Part shown: positions 8,470-17,530 of the stretch, in pieces
Layout: each line of letters begins with the position of its first letter
Position numbering within the stretch: position 1 is the first letter of the stretch
Origin: Paenibacillus sp. FSL H8-0079
Lineage (GTDB): Bacteria; Bacillota; Bacilli; Paenibacillales; Paenibacillaceae
NCBI RefSeq assembly: GCF_037991315.1
Contig: NZ_CP150300.1
Span: 1,364,001-1,428,000, forward strand
Reading direction: 5' to 3'
DNA: 64,000 bases
Program-made: the position numbers and the translations under genes
Notes under the pieces: model-generated
What the model saw: the letters and a program-made list of their open reading frames with translations, nothing else
Databases searched by the model: none
Told to the model about the DNA's origin: nothing

Positions 8470-9447
8470 TTGGAAAAGTTAAGCAATGTGAAGAGGTTTA
8501 AGTGGAAACAGTTGGCGTTACCGGCATTACTTGTGATGGTACTACTGCTTGCAGGTCAGTCAAAAGCTATGGCGGCGTTCTGGAATCTGACCGGTGATAC
8601 CGCCGTTCATGATCCATCAATCATTAAAGAGGGCAGTTCCTGGTACACCTTCTCAACCGGTCCGGGCATTCAGGTGTTGAAATCGGATAATGGATCGTCC
8701 TGGTATCGTGTTCCACAGATCTTCTTAAGTAAACCATCCTGGTGGGCTTCTGCGGTTCCGGGACAAAGCGGATTGGATGTATGGGCACCAGACGTAGAGC
8801 AGTACAACGGAAAAGTATGGCTCTATTATTCAATCTCCACCTTTGGTTCCAATCGGTCTGCGATTGGTCTTGCGTCCGCGAACAGTATTGGTGCGGGACA
8901 GTGGAAAGACGAAGGGTTAGTACTTCAGACCACGACCGCCAATAATTATAATGCCATTGATCCGAATCTGGTCATTGATGCTTCAGGCAATCCATGGCTG
9001 GCCTTTGGTTCTTTCTGGAGCGGTCTGAAGATTGTCAAGCTGGACAAAAACACGATGAAACCGACGGGAAGCATAACTTCCATTGCTGCGCGTCCGAATA
9101 ACGGGGGTGCTATTGAAGGACCAAGTGTTGTATATCGTGGCGGATACTATTACCTGTTTGCTTCAATCGATTCTTGCTGCCAAGGGGTAAACAGTACCTA
9201 CAAGATGGTCTATGGGCGTTCGACCAGTATTACAGGCCCTTATGTGGATAAAAACGGAGTGAATATGCTAAATGGCGGCGGAACGGTACTGGATACAGGC
9301 AATGTGAAATGGAAAGGTCCAGGTGGTCAGGACGTATATAACGGGAATGTCATTGCACGACACGCCTATGATGCAGAGGATAATGGCAATCCAAAATTGC
9401 TGATTAATGACTTGCTGTGGGACGCTAATGGTTGGCCGAAATATTGA
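8470..9447 (+). CDS. abnA: Secreted GH43 endo-1,5-alpha-L-arabinanase
   Basis: 325 residues. A signal peptide covers ~1-36 (KRFKWK, a long Leu/Val core, then AMA-A). The mature GH43 propeller carries the triad D48 (HDPSI), D164 (AIDPN) and E216 (GAIEGPS), plus HAYD near the C-terminus, the His position usually linked to the central metal. It should cut internal alpha-1,5 bonds of arabinan outside the cell. The TTG at 8470 is preferred: GGTGGAG lies 6 nt upstream, whereas the GTG at 8458 sits inside that ribosome site. It has its own promoter with a cre-like site and precedes the arabino-oligosaccharide importer genes. Confidence 0.9.
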   Translation: MEKLSNVKRFKWKQLALPALLVMVLLLAGQSKAMAAFWNLTGDTAVHDPSIIKEGSSWYTFSTGPGIQVLKSDNGSSWYRVPQIFLSKPSWWASAVPGQSGLDVWAPDVEQYNGKVWLYYSISTFGSNRSAIGLASANSIGAGQWKDEGLVLQTTTANNYNAIDPNLVIDASGNPWLAFGSFWSGLKIVKLDKNTMKPTGSITSIAARPNNGGAIEGPSVVYRGGYYYLFASIDSCCQGVNSTYKMVYGRSTSITGPYVDKNGVNMLNGGGTVLDTGNVKWKGPGGQDVYNGNVIARHAYDAEDNGNPKLLINDLLWDANGWPKY

Positions 9448-9484
9448 TTTACTTTAGATAAATATAAAATGTTTTATAAAAGTA

Positions 9485-9518
9485 TTGACTAAAGTGATCT
9501 GGATTTGTTAAATTTAAC
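9485..9518 (+). promoter_or_regulatory. Promoter and 12-bp palindrome before the sugar-binding protein gene
   Basis: TTGACT (9485-9490), a 17-nt spacer and TTAAAT (9508-9513, weak) form a possible promoter. The perfect palindrome GTTAAATTTAAC (9507-9518) lies over the -10 and is a candidate operator. This is a pattern only; no second copy was found upstream of abnA. Confidence 0.4.
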
Positions 9519-9579
9519 AACAGAAATCCTATTTCATCCAATTGAATACGGTTACAAATCCAGATCAGGAGGGGTTCAG

Positions 9580-10923
9580 ATGGTAAAGAAAAAGAATTGG
9601 GTCACATTTATGCTTCTTATGCTGGTAAGTGCGCTGGTACTTGCGGGCTGCGGAGGAGGAAGCAGCGGTGCGAGTGGGGACAAAGAGTTAACGTTTATGT
9701 TCCGCGGGGGCACAGATGAGCAGAAAGCATATCAGGCGGTGGTCAAGAAATTCGAAGAAGATCATCCGGGTGTGAAAGTAAAAATTATTGTAACGGCTGC
9801 AGATCAATACGCAACCAAGCTAAGAGCGGCAATTACAGGCAACAGCTTGCCTGACGTATTTTATTTTAATCCAGGCGATATTAAGGCCTATGCGAACAGC
9901 AATGTTCTCATGAATCTTACACCTTACATTGAAAATAATGCGGATGTTGATTTGAATAACATCTGGAAATATGGAGTGGATCTATACCGTTATGATGGCA
10001 AGATGGCAGGTCAGGGTGATCTCTACGGCATGCCGAAGGACCTCGGGCCATTTGCACTAGGCTACAACAAGACTTTGTTTGAAAAAGAAGGCATTCCATT
10101 CCCTGACAAGGATAAACCATATACATGGGAAGAGTTCGTTAAGGTGAATCAGCAAGCGACCAAGGATACCAACGGGGACGGTAAACCGGATGTATTCGGT
10201 ACAGGCTTTAACGTACAGTGGGCACTGCAATCCTTTGTATGGAGCAATGGTGGGGACTGGCTGGATGAGAGCAAAACGAAGGTGACAATTGATGATCCGA
10301 AATTTGCAGAAGCTCTGCAATTCTTCGCGGATATGCAGAATGTATACAACATTACACCTTCCATTGAGGAAGCGCAAACATTGGATACCTACCAACGCTG
10401 GATGAAAGGCGAAATGGCCTTCTTCCCTGTAGGTCCTTGGGATATGAGTACATTCGAGACATTGCCTTTCGAGTATGATTTGCTACCTTTCCCTGCGGGA
10501 TCGACTGGCAAGTCGGCTACGTGGATTGGCTCCCTGGGAATCGGAGTATCTGCGAAATCGAAACATCCGGAAGAAGCGGCAGCATTGGTGAACTACCTAA
10601 CCGCTTCGAAAGAAAGTATGCAGCTACTGGTAGATGCCAAGGTACAGATTCCGAATCTGCTTGATATGGCAGACGAGTGGGCTAAAGATACATCCACGAA
10701 ACCATCCAACAAGCAGGAGTTTATTGATATCGTAGAGGATTACGGACGTTCTTTGCCAGGTAACTACACGTACAATGCGGAGTGGTATGACCTCTTCTTC
10801 ACAGACATCCAGCCGGTATTGGATGGCAAGATTACAGCCGCAGATTATGTGAAGCAGCAACAGCCAAAAATGCAGAAGTTGCTCGACAAAGCGGTTGAAC
10901 AGGAACAGAAATCTCAGAAATAG
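9580..10923 (+). CDS. ABC sugar-binding lipoprotein (arabino-oligosaccharide importer)
   Basis: 447 residues. The lipoprotein signal peptide ends in LVLAGC (lipidated Cys), followed by a Gly/Ser linker. The body matches family-1 extracellular solute-binding proteins ([51 protein letters not shown]). AGGAGGGG lies 5 nt before the ATG; the in-frame start at 9505 is unsupported. It delivers sugars to the two permeases downstream, and its place between an arabinanase and other GH43 genes points to arabino-oligosaccharides. No ATPase gene is present nearby, so a shared MsmX-type ATPase is expected. Confidence 0.9.
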   Translation: MVKKKNWVTFMLLMLVSALVLAGCGGGSSGASGDKELTFMFRGGTDEQKAYQAVVKKFEEDHPGVKVKIIVTAADQYATKLRAAITGNSLPDVFYFNPGDIKAYANSNVLMNLTPYIENNADVDLNNIWKYGVDLYRYDGKMAGQGDLYGMPKDLGPFALGYNKTLFEKEGIPFPDKDKPYTWEEFVKVNQQATKDTNGDGKPDVFGTGFNVQWALQSFVWSNGGDWLDESKTKVTIDDPKFAEALQFFADMQNVYNITPSIEEAQTLDTYQRWMKGEMAFFPVGPWDMSTFETLPFEYDLLPFPAGSTGKSATWIGSLGIGVSAKSKHPEEAAALVNYLTASKESMQLLVDAKVQIPNLLDMADEWAKDTSTKPSNKQEFIDIVEDYGRSLPGNYTYNAEWYDLFFTDIQPVLDGKITAADYVKQQQPKMQKLLDKAVEQEQKSQK

Positions 10924-10938
10924 TAGATAGGAAAGGGT

Positions 10939-10972
10939 GATGCCGGCAGCCTGCAATCATGCTGCTGGCATC
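10939..10972 (+). ncRNA. Intercistronic mRNA hairpin 1 (binding protein / permease gap)
   Basis: GATGCCGGCAGC, a 10-nt loop and GCTGCTGGCATC form a long stem with one mismatch, just after the binding-protein stop. It lacks a T-run, so it is more likely a 3'-end stabiliser or partial barrier than a full terminator. Confidence 0.65.
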
Positions 10973-11004
10973 ATTCGTATTGGAACTTATGGGATTCCAT
11001 ACGG

Positions 11005-11054
11005 GCATGTGGCATTCGTTGATCGGCAAGGTTCAATCGAAGAATGCCACATGC
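11005..11054 (+). ncRNA. Intercistronic mRNA hairpin 2 (binding protein / permease gap)
   Basis: GCATGTGGCATTC (11005-11017) and GAATGCCACATGC (11042-11054) are a perfect 13-bp inverted repeat around a 24-nt loop. It ends 27 nt before the permease GTG. Together with hairpin 1 it should keep the binding-protein message more abundant than the permease message. Confidence 0.65.
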
Positions 11055-11080
11055 TGATACTAGAAACAGGGGTGAACGCC

Positions 11081-11971
11081 GTGATTACGAAATCGAGTTT
11101 GTATCGCAAAGAGATGCTGTACGGATATCTGTTTATTTTACCTCCGATCCTTGGGTTGCTGATCTTTGTCATGTTTCCATTCCTCTACTCCCTCTATGGT
11201 TCCTTTACCGACTGGGATGGACTGGGACAGATGAACTTTATCGGATTGGCCAACTTCAAGGACTTGCTCACGGATGACTTATTTTACAAAGCGATGTTTA
11301 ATACATTCTTCCTGATGCTGGGGATCCCGATTGGCCTTTTGCTGGCATTGTTGCTGGCTATGGGTTTGAATCGTAAAATTCCCGGGACTACGACCTTCCG
11401 CGTAATTTACTATATTCCGGTCATCTCCTCTCTGGCTGCAGTGTCCATCATGTGGAACTGGGCGTATAACGGGGATTACGGTCTGGTGAACCAGTTCCTC
11501 GGTCTGTTTGGCATTGAGGGTCCCAACTGGCTCGCGAATAAAGACACAGTCAAACCAGCACTGATTATTATGACGGTCTGGAAAGGTTTGGGATACACCA
11601 TGTTATTGTACCTGGCAGCGCTGCAAAGTGTATCACGTACATATTATGAGGCGGCTGAACTGGATGGAGCCAATGGGTTCCAGATTTTCCGCAATATCAC
11701 CTGGCCGATGGTGAAGCCTGTTACCTTTTTCCTCGTCGTTACGAATATCATTGGCGGTTCCCAGATCTTTACCGAGATGAACATTATGACGCCTACAGGT
11801 GGTCCTGAATATTCATCGGCTTCGATTGTCTTCTACATCTGGCAGAAAGCCTTCAGTAACCTTCAGATGGGTTATGCGTCAGCCATGGCTATGATTCTTG
11901 GTATTTTCATTTTTGTCATTACCTTGGTGCAATTCAAAATGAACGAAAAATCAGCCTATGATGGGGATTAA
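11081..11971 (+). CDS. ABC sugar permease, subunit 1 (MalF/AraP type)
   Basis: About 297 residues with six membrane segments, the first at LYGYLFILPPILGLLIFVMFP (in part). The EAA-type cytoplasmic loop YYEAAELDGANGFQIFRNIT is present near the middle; it docks the ATPase. The GTG at 11081 follows AGGGGTG by 6 nt; the longer frame starting at 10937 runs through the two intercistronic hairpins and is rejected. The protein belongs to the arabinan locus importer with the lipoprotein before it and the second permease 26 bp after it. Confidence 0.9.
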   Translation: MITKSSLYRKEMLYGYLFILPPILGLLIFVMFPFLYSLYGSFTDWDGLGQMNFIGLANFKDLLTDDLFYKAMFNTFFLMLGIPIGLLLALLLAMGLNRKIPGTTTFRVIYYIPVISSLAAVSIMWNWAYNGDYGLVNQFLGLFGIEGPNWLANKDTVKPALIIMTVWKGLGYTMLLYLAALQSVSRTYYEAAELDGANGFQIFRNITWPMVKPVTFFLVVTNIIGGSQIFTEMNIMTPTGGPEYSSASIVFYIWQKAFSNLQMGYASAMAMILGIFIFVITLVQFKMNEKSAYDGD

Positions 11972-11997
11972 TTGTCAAGGGAAGGAGTGAATCGGAG

Positions 11998-12840
11998 ATG
12001 TCTTACAGTCAAAAAAGGAATTTAACGAACACGATCATTTTTATCGTACTTGCGATTGGTGCTATTGCGATGGTTGCACCACTGATCTGGATGCTATCCA
12101 CTTCATTGAAGGAGAAGCAGGATGTATTCGCGCTTCCACCAGTGTGGATACCTGAAGTATTTCAATTTGGAAAGTATAAGGAAATCTGGGAAGCAGGGCC
12201 GCTGCTAAGCGGGATCAAAAACAGCCTCATTGTCGCGGTGAGTGTAACGATCGTCGGTACGTTTACATCCAGTATCGCTGCGTTTGCTTTTGCCAAATTG
12301 AGATTTCCGCATAAAAACAAACTGTTTCTTGCTTTGCTTGCTTCCATGATGATTCCATATCCAACAGTCATGATTCCACAGTTCATGATGTTCTCCAAGC
12401 TTGGCTGGACAGATACATTATTGCCGCTTATTGTACCGGGGTTGTTCGGTAATGTGATTATGATCTTCTTCCTCCGGCAATATCTGCTTAGTGTGCCAGA
12501 TGCCATTATTGAAGCAGCCAAAATTGATGGAAGTTCCTATTTCCGGCTCTATTCCAGTATTACATTCCCGTTGATTAAACCTGCCGTTGCTGCACAGTTA
12601 ATTCTCTGGTTTATGGGGATCTGGAACGATTATCTCGCACCGATTATCTATCTGAATTCACCGGAGAAGCAGACGCTTCAGCTGGTTATAGCGAACTTCA
12701 ATGCCACGTATGCAATCCAGACGGATTATCCACTTATTATGGCAGCATCGATTGTGGCTCTGTTACCGGTATTAATCATCTTCCTGATCTTCCAGAAACA
12801 GATAATTGAATCGGTTGCCATTTCGGGAGTGAAGGGATGA
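11998..12840 (+). CDS. ABC sugar permease, subunit 2 (MalG/AraQ type)
   Basis: 280 residues with six membrane segments (first: IFIVLAIGAIAMVAPLIWML) and the EAA loop IIEAAKIDGSSYFRLYSSIT. AAGGAGTG lies 8 nt before the ATG. Its stop overlaps the start of the following lipoprotein arabinanase gene by 4 nt (ATGA), which indicates one operon with coupled translation. It forms the heterodimeric channel with the 11081 gene product. Confidence 0.92.
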   Translation: MSYSQKRNLTNTIIFIVLAIGAIAMVAPLIWMLSTSLKEKQDVFALPPVWIPEVFQFGKYKEIWEAGPLLSGIKNSLIVAVSVTIVGTFTSSIAAFAFAKLRFPHKNKLFLALLASMMIPYPTVMIPQFMMFSKLGWTDTLLPLIVPGLFGNVIMIFFLRQYLLSVPDAIIEAAKIDGSSYFRLYSSITFPLIKPAVAAQLILWFMGIWNDYLAPIIYLNSPEKQTLQLVIANFNATYAIQTDYPLIMAASIVALLPVLIIFLIFQKQIIESVAISGVKG

Positions 12841-14318
12841 ATCAGCGGAAGAGATTCCGAGGGTGGACATTTTCGAAGAGAGGGGTTGTTGCTTCCATGT
12901 TGCTGTTGTTGATTACTGGGGCTACTGGCTGTACTGGAGAAGGGGCGGGAGAAACGGTGCCCCGTCCGCTCTTTCCTGAAGCTCCTCAAGATACCCAGCT
13001 GTATGACACTTCCGTACTGGATGATGAATCCCGTTGGACGGTGAACAATGCGCATGATCCGGCCATTATCAAAACTGATCAGGGATACTACGTCTATTCC
13101 ACAGACGTTCGTGTAGCAGGGGAAGCGAAACCCGGCGTCATGGTACGCAAATCGGATGATCTGATCCACTGGACGTGGGTAGGTCAGGCTCTACCGGGCA
13201 TTCCGCAAGAAGCGCTGGATTGGACAGGGGCAGTCAATTTGTGGGCACCGGATGTGATTCAGGCTGGCGATACCTATCGGATGTATTATTCGGCTTCTTC
13301 TTTTGGCAGTACTCAGTCGGCTATTGGTCTGCAGACATCGTCATCTCCCGAAGGCCCTTGGACAGATGAAGGACTGGTTGTGCAAACTTCTGCCAATGAA
13401 CAAGACAAATTGAATGCGATTGATGCCAATCCCATTGTGGATGCCGAGGGCAATTCGTGGATGGTATACGGTTCATTTTTTGACGGTATCTATATTGCAC
13501 CACTCGATCCGGACACGGGGAAATTCAAGGACGAGGGCTACGGTACCCGCATTGCCGCTCGGGATCGTGCTACGGAAGAAGGGGCAGTCGAGGGTCCATA
13601 CATTGTGTATAACCCGGAGTTCAAAAAGTATTATCTATTCGTCTCCTATGATTCCTTATTCGAGGACTATAACGTGCGGGTTGCGCGTGCTGATTCAATC
13701 ACAGGACCGTATACGGACATAAACGGCAATAACATGCTGGATACGGAGCATCTGCCACAATATGAGATTGGCACCAAAATTCTCGGCGGTTATCGCTTCA
13801 CAGAAGGTGAAGGCTGGGTTGCGCCCGGACATAACTCCGTTCTGAAGGACGGAGATAATTATTACATCGTGCATCATGCACGGGGTGAGACGGATAAAAA
13901 CTGGCCATATCTGCATGTACGCAAAATGTTATGGACCAAGGACGGATGGCCTGTGGTTTCACCTGAGCGTTACGCCGGTGAGATAGTACAAGATATTCCG
14001 AAGTCCATGATTGCCGGGGAATGGGAAGGCATGGCGCTTGATCCGTCCGTGGATGGACAGATTCAGGCTGTGCCATATACCCTAACGGGCAACGGTAAAA
14101 TTAAAAGCGAAAACGGTTCAGGAACCTGGACATTTGACGGTAAACAAACATTGACACTGAAGTGGAAAGAAAGCCCATGGGGCGGAGCTTCCACGGAAGA
14201 GCTAAAGCTGCTCCCGTCCTGGGACTGGGAGCGAAGCCAATCTGCGCTCGTAGTAACAGGCCTCGATGACCGCGGTATCGCGGTCTGGGGCAAGCAGATT
14301 AGCGCAGCTGAGGAGTAA
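12837..14318 (+). CDS. GH43 arabinan endo-1,5-alpha-L-arabinosidase, surface lipoprotein
   Basis: 493 residues. The N-terminal signal has an ATGC lipobox with C32 as probable lipidated residue, so the enzyme should sit on the outer membrane face next to the importer; the -3 Ala is slightly unusual. The GH43 triad is visible: D74 (HDPAI), D196 (AIDAN) and E252 (AVEGP). Residues ~385-490 are an extra beta-rich C-terminal domain found in long arabinanases. It probably trims arabinan fragments for uptake. Start and permease stop overlap (ATGA). A structured repeat begins directly after its stop codon. Confidence 0.9.
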   Translation: MNQRKRFRGWTFSKRGVVASMLLLLITGATGCTGEGAGETVPRPLFPEAPQDTQLYDTSVLDDESRWTVNNAHDPAIIKTDQGYYVYSTDVRVAGEAKPGVMVRKSDDLIHWTWVGQALPGIPQEALDWTGAVNLWAPDVIQAGDTYRMYYSASSFGSTQSAIGLQTSSSPEGPWTDEGLVVQTSANEQDKLNAIDANPIVDAEGNSWMVYGSFFDGIYIAPLDPDTGKFKDEGYGTRIAARDRATEEGAVEGPYIVYNPEFKKYYLFVSYDSLFEDYNVRVARADSITGPYTDINGNNMLDTEHLPQYEIGTKILGGYRFTEGEGWVAPGHNSVLKDGDNYYIVHHARGETDKNWPYLHVRKMLWTKDGWPVVSPERYAGEIVQDIPKSMIAGEWEGMALDPSVDGQIQAVPYTLTGNGKIKSENGSGTWTFDGKQTLTLKWKESPWGGASTEELKLLPSWDWERSQSALVVTGLDDRGIAVWGKQISAAEE

Positions 14319-14319
14319 G

Positions 14320-14481
14320 GAGCGAGCTGCCGCTCTAAGAGTGCACAAGTAGTGAGGGGGCGGAAGGAGCCGCAGGAGCGAGTTTGGCATCCGATTTCAA
14401 CCGCCAAGAGCGGTGGGAAAAAGAAATCGGAGGACAAGAGAGCGCCAAGGCCCTACCACCACCGAACGTCCGCTGTGTACC
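14320..14481. repeat. Structured intergenic repeat, copy 1 (~160 bp)
   Basis: Copy 1 is ~90% identical by eye to 14612-14772, in the same orientation. It holds a short stem GAGCG...CGCTC, then TCCGATTTC and GAAATCGGA enclosing ACCGC...GCGGT. The left GTGCAC and right GTGTAC ends can also pair, so the whole unit could fold as one branched RNA or a cruciform. No credible protein is encoded. Confidence 0.75.
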
Positions 14482-14611
14482 TAAAGCTGCCTATAGCTCG
14501 GTAGCCAGCACAGCATTACGTGGGGAGAGTTGACCCTGCGAAGCGGTCAACCCCATAAGACCGAGCCAATAAAAAGGCTCGAAGTAAGGTTGTAATCCAG
14601 CGAGCATTTTA
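14482..14611. other. Spacer between the two repeat copies, with two hairpins
   Basis: TGGGG-TTGACC...GGTCAA-CCCCA (14521-14555) and CGAGCC...GGCTCG (14562-14581) are both strong hairpins. I see no coding frame. The spacer may be part of one larger structured element. Confidence 0.5.
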
Positions 14612-14772
14612 AGAGCGAGCTACCGCTCTAAGGGTGCACAAGCAGTGAGGGGGAGGAAGGAGCCGCAGGAGCGAGTTTGGCATCCGATTTCAACCGCCAG
14701 GAGCGGTGAAAAAAGAAATCGGAGGACAAGAGAGCCCCAAGGCCCTACCACCCCCGAACGCCCGCTGTGCAC
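14612..14772. repeat. Structured intergenic repeat, copy 2 (~160 bp)
   Basis: This is a direct copy of 14320-14481. Here the outer arms GGTGCAC and GTGCACC pair perfectly, and the inner TCCGATTTC / GAAATCGGA stem with ACCGC...GCGGT is kept. The differences between copies lie mostly in loops. Confidence 0.75.
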
Positions 14773-14856
14773 CACCCGAAAAGGTTTTCGCTTTTTTCGC
14801 AATGGGGTTACATCCCTAACTACGAGCCAAACAACATTTGAAAGGGGAGCATTCCC

Positions 14857-15837
14857 ATGACTGATTCCATTACATTTACTAATCCCATCCTGGAGCAGCG
14901 CGCTGATCCGTGGGTGTACCGTCATACGGACGGTTACTATTACTTTTCCGCATCCGTACCTGCCTTCGATCGAATTGAGATTCGGCGAGCAGAGACGTTG
15001 GAAGCGTTGAGAGATGCTGAGCCGGTAACGGCTTGGACCAAGCGTGATACTGGGCCGATGAGTGCCAACATCTGGGCACCGGAAATTCATTTTATCGATG
15101 GCAAATGGTACATACATTACGCTGCGGCTCACACCAGTGAGACTAACGAAGGCCTGTTCGATCATCGGATGTATGTTCTGGAGAACGATTCTGCCAATCC
15201 ACTCGAAGGGGAGTGGGTAGAGAAAGGACAGATTTACACCCGGTGGGAATCATTCGCGCTAGATGCAACGACCTTTGAGCATAAGGGTATCCGCTATCTG
15301 GTCTGGGCGCAGAAAGATCCTGATATTGTGGGCAACTCCAACCTGTACATTGCCGAAATGGAAAACCCATGGACGCTACGCGGCGAACAGGTCATGATCT
15401 CAACGCCAGAGTACGATTGGGAAATCATCGGCTTTAAGGTTAATGAAGGAGCAGCCGTGATGCACCGAAATGGGCGATTGTTTATCGGCTACTCGGCCAG
15501 TGCGACCGATTACAACTATTGTATGGGTCTGCTCACCGCAGATGAAAATGCCGACTTGCTTGATCCGGCGAGTTGGGTAAAATCACCGGAGCCGGTGTTC
15601 CAGACTTGTGAAGCGAACGGCCAATACGGTCCGGGCCATAACAGCTTTACGGTGTCACCGGATGGCAAGACCGATATTCTGATTTATCATGCGCGCAATT
15701 ACAAAGACATCGAGGGTGATCCCTTGTATGATCCGAACCGTCACGCCCGTGCTCAAGTGATTCATTGGCGTGAAGATGGCACACCTGATTTCGGTGTTCC
15801 AGTTCCAGATGGAAAAGCAGCAGCAGAAGCAAAATAA
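14857..15837 (+). CDS. GH43 alpha-L-arabinofuranosidase, cytoplasmic
   Basis: 326 residues, no signal peptide. The GH43 residues are D17 (RADPW), D136 (ALDAT) and probably E197 (KVNEGAA). The subtype with YHARNYKDIEGDPLYDPNRH near the C-terminus fits exo-acting arabinofuranosidases that finish imported arabino-oligosaccharides. The ribosome site AAAGGGGAG is 7 nt before the ATG. It is the last gene of the arabinan locus but is separated from the operon by 540 bp of structured repeats, so it may be expressed separately. Confidence 0.87.
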   Translation: MTDSITFTNPILEQRADPWVYRHTDGYYYFSASVPAFDRIEIRRAETLEALRDAEPVTAWTKRDTGPMSANIWAPEIHFIDGKWYIHYAAAHTSETNEGLFDHRMYVLENDSANPLEGEWVEKGQIYTRWESFALDATTFEHKGIRYLVWAQKDPDIVGNSNLYIAEMENPWTLRGEQVMISTPEYDWEIIGFKVNEGAAVMHRNGRLFIGYSASATDYNYCMGLLTADENADLLDPASWVKSPEPVFQTCEANGQYGPGHNSFTVSPDGKTDILIYHARNYKDIEGDPLYDPNRHARAQVIHWREDGTPDFGVPVPDGKAAAEAK

Positions 15838-15859
15838 GATGTAGTGAAACCTTATATCC

Positions 15860-15900
15860 AAGAGCCCTTAGTTAGCGAGTGATGCTGATTAAGGGCTCTT
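15860..15900 (+). terminator. Terminator after the arabinofuranosidase gene
   Basis: AAGAGCCCTTA and TTAAGGGCTCTT form an 11-bp stem around a ~17-nt loop. The T-run is short. Confidence 0.65.
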
Positions 15901-16032
15901 CTGTATGTGAACGATAAGGAATAGTGGTCTACATATTGATGTCTTGGATATAAAACAAAGCAACCACAACGATGATTTTTGCGTATGAGAAAGATACGGA
16001 TTACGATACACAACCTATTAGGAGGATCACAT

Positions 16033-16878
16033 ATGGATTCACGCGAAACATTGGACCACGAACTTGAACAGATTTTGAAATGGGAAAAACAACAGAAGGA
16101 CTTGTTTATATGGGATAAAATCGGGCGTCTGCCCTTTGCGATGTTGGATAAAGTGATGCCTAAAGCGCTGAAACAGAAGATCGGAGATTCCCTGAATGAC
16201 GTCGGTCAGTATGTACAGAACGGGGGCAAGTTCCTCGTACAGAAGAAAAAAGTAGCCAAGCTGTTGCAAGAGGAAGCCGAGAAATCCGGTTATTCCATGT
16301 CGGATACGACCGATCGTCTGGAACAGGATGCTGAAGCTGAGGGGACAGCCAAGATTCATAGTGTAGAAAATCTGCCACTTCAGGTGCTGGACCAGGTAGC
16401 CGATAACATTACCGAGAGTCGAACGAAGTTTGCCGCGGCTCAAGGAGCAGCTACAGGGTTTGGTGGCATTGTAACCATTGCAGCAGATATTCCCGTGGTG
16501 ATGGGGCTTTCCTTGAAGGTACTACAGGAGATGGCACTATGTTACGGCTATGATCCCGATGAACCGCTGGAGCGTATCTTTATTGTCAAATGTCTGCAGT
16601 TCTCTTCCGCCGATATTGTAGGCAAGAAGGCGATTATTGAAGAACTGGCCGCTTACGACGATCCGGACAAGCCTATTGAAGTGGTATCGCAGATGCAGGG
16701 GTGGCGGGAGGTTTTTAACTCCTACAGCGAATCCTTTGGTTGGAAGAAACTGTTCCAACTCGTGCCGATTGCCGGCATGGTGTTTGGTTCAGTGAGCAAC
16801 AAAAATACGATCCGTGATGTAGCCGAAGCAGGTAAAATGCTGTACAAAAAACGGCTGATCCTTCAGCGTTTGAAATAA
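16033..16878 (+). CDS. EcsC-family protein
   Basis: 281 residues. The pattern LQVLDQVADNITESRTKFA, a Gly/Ala-rich segment (AAAQGAATGFGGIVTIAADI) and VPIAGMVFGSVSNKNTI near the end identify the EcsC family, named after the third gene of the Bacillus ecs locus; its molecular function is unknown. The hydrophobic central segment suggests membrane association. AGGAGGATCAC precedes the ATG at 16033; the upstream in-frame ATG at 15979 has no ribosome site. The neighbours give no functional hint. Confidence 0.85.
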   Translation: MDSRETLDHELEQILKWEKQQKDLFIWDKIGRLPFAMLDKVMPKALKQKIGDSLNDVGQYVQNGGKFLVQKKKVAKLLQEEAEKSGYSMSDTTDRLEQDAEAEGTAKIHSVENLPLQVLDQVADNITESRTKFAAAQGAATGFGGIVTIAADIPVVMGLSLKVLQEMALCYGYDPDEPLERIFIVKCLQFSSADIVGKKAIIEELAAYDDPDKPIEVVSQMQGWREVFNSYSESFGWKKLFQLVPIAGMVFGSVSNKNTIRDVAEAGKMLYKKRLILQRLK

Positions 16879-16918
16879 GGTTATAGCAGAATACTTAATT
16901 GAAAGAGATGAATTTTAC

Positions 16919-17407
16919 ATGTTAAACAAACAAGGTTTCTATGATCTTTTGGATCGCAACAATATCGTTTACGAGAGTATAGAACATCCCGCAGTATATA
17001 CGATGGAGGAAATATTCTCTTATCAAATTCCACATACAGAACATATCGTTAAAAACCTATTTCTACGTGATGACAAGAAGCGCAACTATTATCTGGTAAC
17101 GATTGCTGGAACGAAGTCTGTTGATTTGAGAAGTTTAAGCGAAAAGATACCTAGCCGTAAACTCAGTTTTGCGAGTGAAAAGGATTTGTTGGAGTTCCTC
17201 GGATTGGAAAAAGGGCATGTTAACCCTATGGGGGTTCTCAATAATATTCAGAAGAACGTAACCGTCGTCTTTGACAAGGATCTAGTCGGTCAGAAAATCG
17301 GAATTCATCCCATGGAAAATACGGCGACGGTATTCCTTGAATTTGAAGATGTGAAGGAATTGATTACAGCTCATGGCAGCAGCGTTGTCCTGTGTGACGT
17401 GGAATAA
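16919..17407 (+). CDS. Free-standing prolyl-tRNA editing protein (ProXp-ala / YbaK superfamily)
   Basis: 162 residues forming the YbaK/INS fold. The markers are IEHPAVYTMEE, HIVKNLFLRDDKKRNYYLVTI (in part), GHVNPMGVLNN, and HPMENTATVFL near the end. Relatives hydrolyse Ala-tRNA(Pro), correcting errors of prolyl-tRNA synthetase. It is notable that proS in this window (27314) already carries its own insertion editing domain, so this gene is either a second line of proofreading or has another mischarged tRNA as substrate. The ribosome site AAAGAGATG is weak. A strong terminator follows. Confidence 0.82.
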   Translation: MLNKQGFYDLLDRNNIVYESIEHPAVYTMEEIFSYQIPHTEHIVKNLFLRDDKKRNYYLVTIAGTKSVDLRSLSEKIPSRKLSFASEKDLLEFLGLEKGHVNPMGVLNNIQKNVTVVFDKDLVGQKIGIHPMENTATVFLEFEDVKELITAHGSSVVLCDVE

Positions 17408-17442
17408 AACTGCTTTAAGCTGAATTCGAGAAAAACAAATAT

Positions 17443-17496
17443 AACAAAAGGGTTCCTGCCGCTCTGTAAATACAGAGTTGGAGGGAACCCTTTTGT
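17443..17496. terminator. Bidirectional intrinsic terminator
   Basis: ACAAAAGGGTTCC and GGAACCCTTTTGT form a 13-bp perfect stem. It separates the plus-strand editing gene from the convergent MFS gene and works in both directions. Confidence 0.85.
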
Positions 17497-17530
17497 TGTG
17501 GTTAGACTGTTTATTTACTACAAATGTAGG

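Noticed and set aside
10937..11080. N-terminal extension of the first permease from the start at 10937
   Set aside because: It translates through both intercistronic hairpins and gives a sequence unlike permease N-termini. The GTG at 11081 has a good ribosome site.
14063..15165. Minus-strand frames sharing a CQTRSCGSF-like segment
   Set aside because: They are translations of the two structured DNA repeats. There is no ribosome site or domain, and the similarity follows from the repeat itself.
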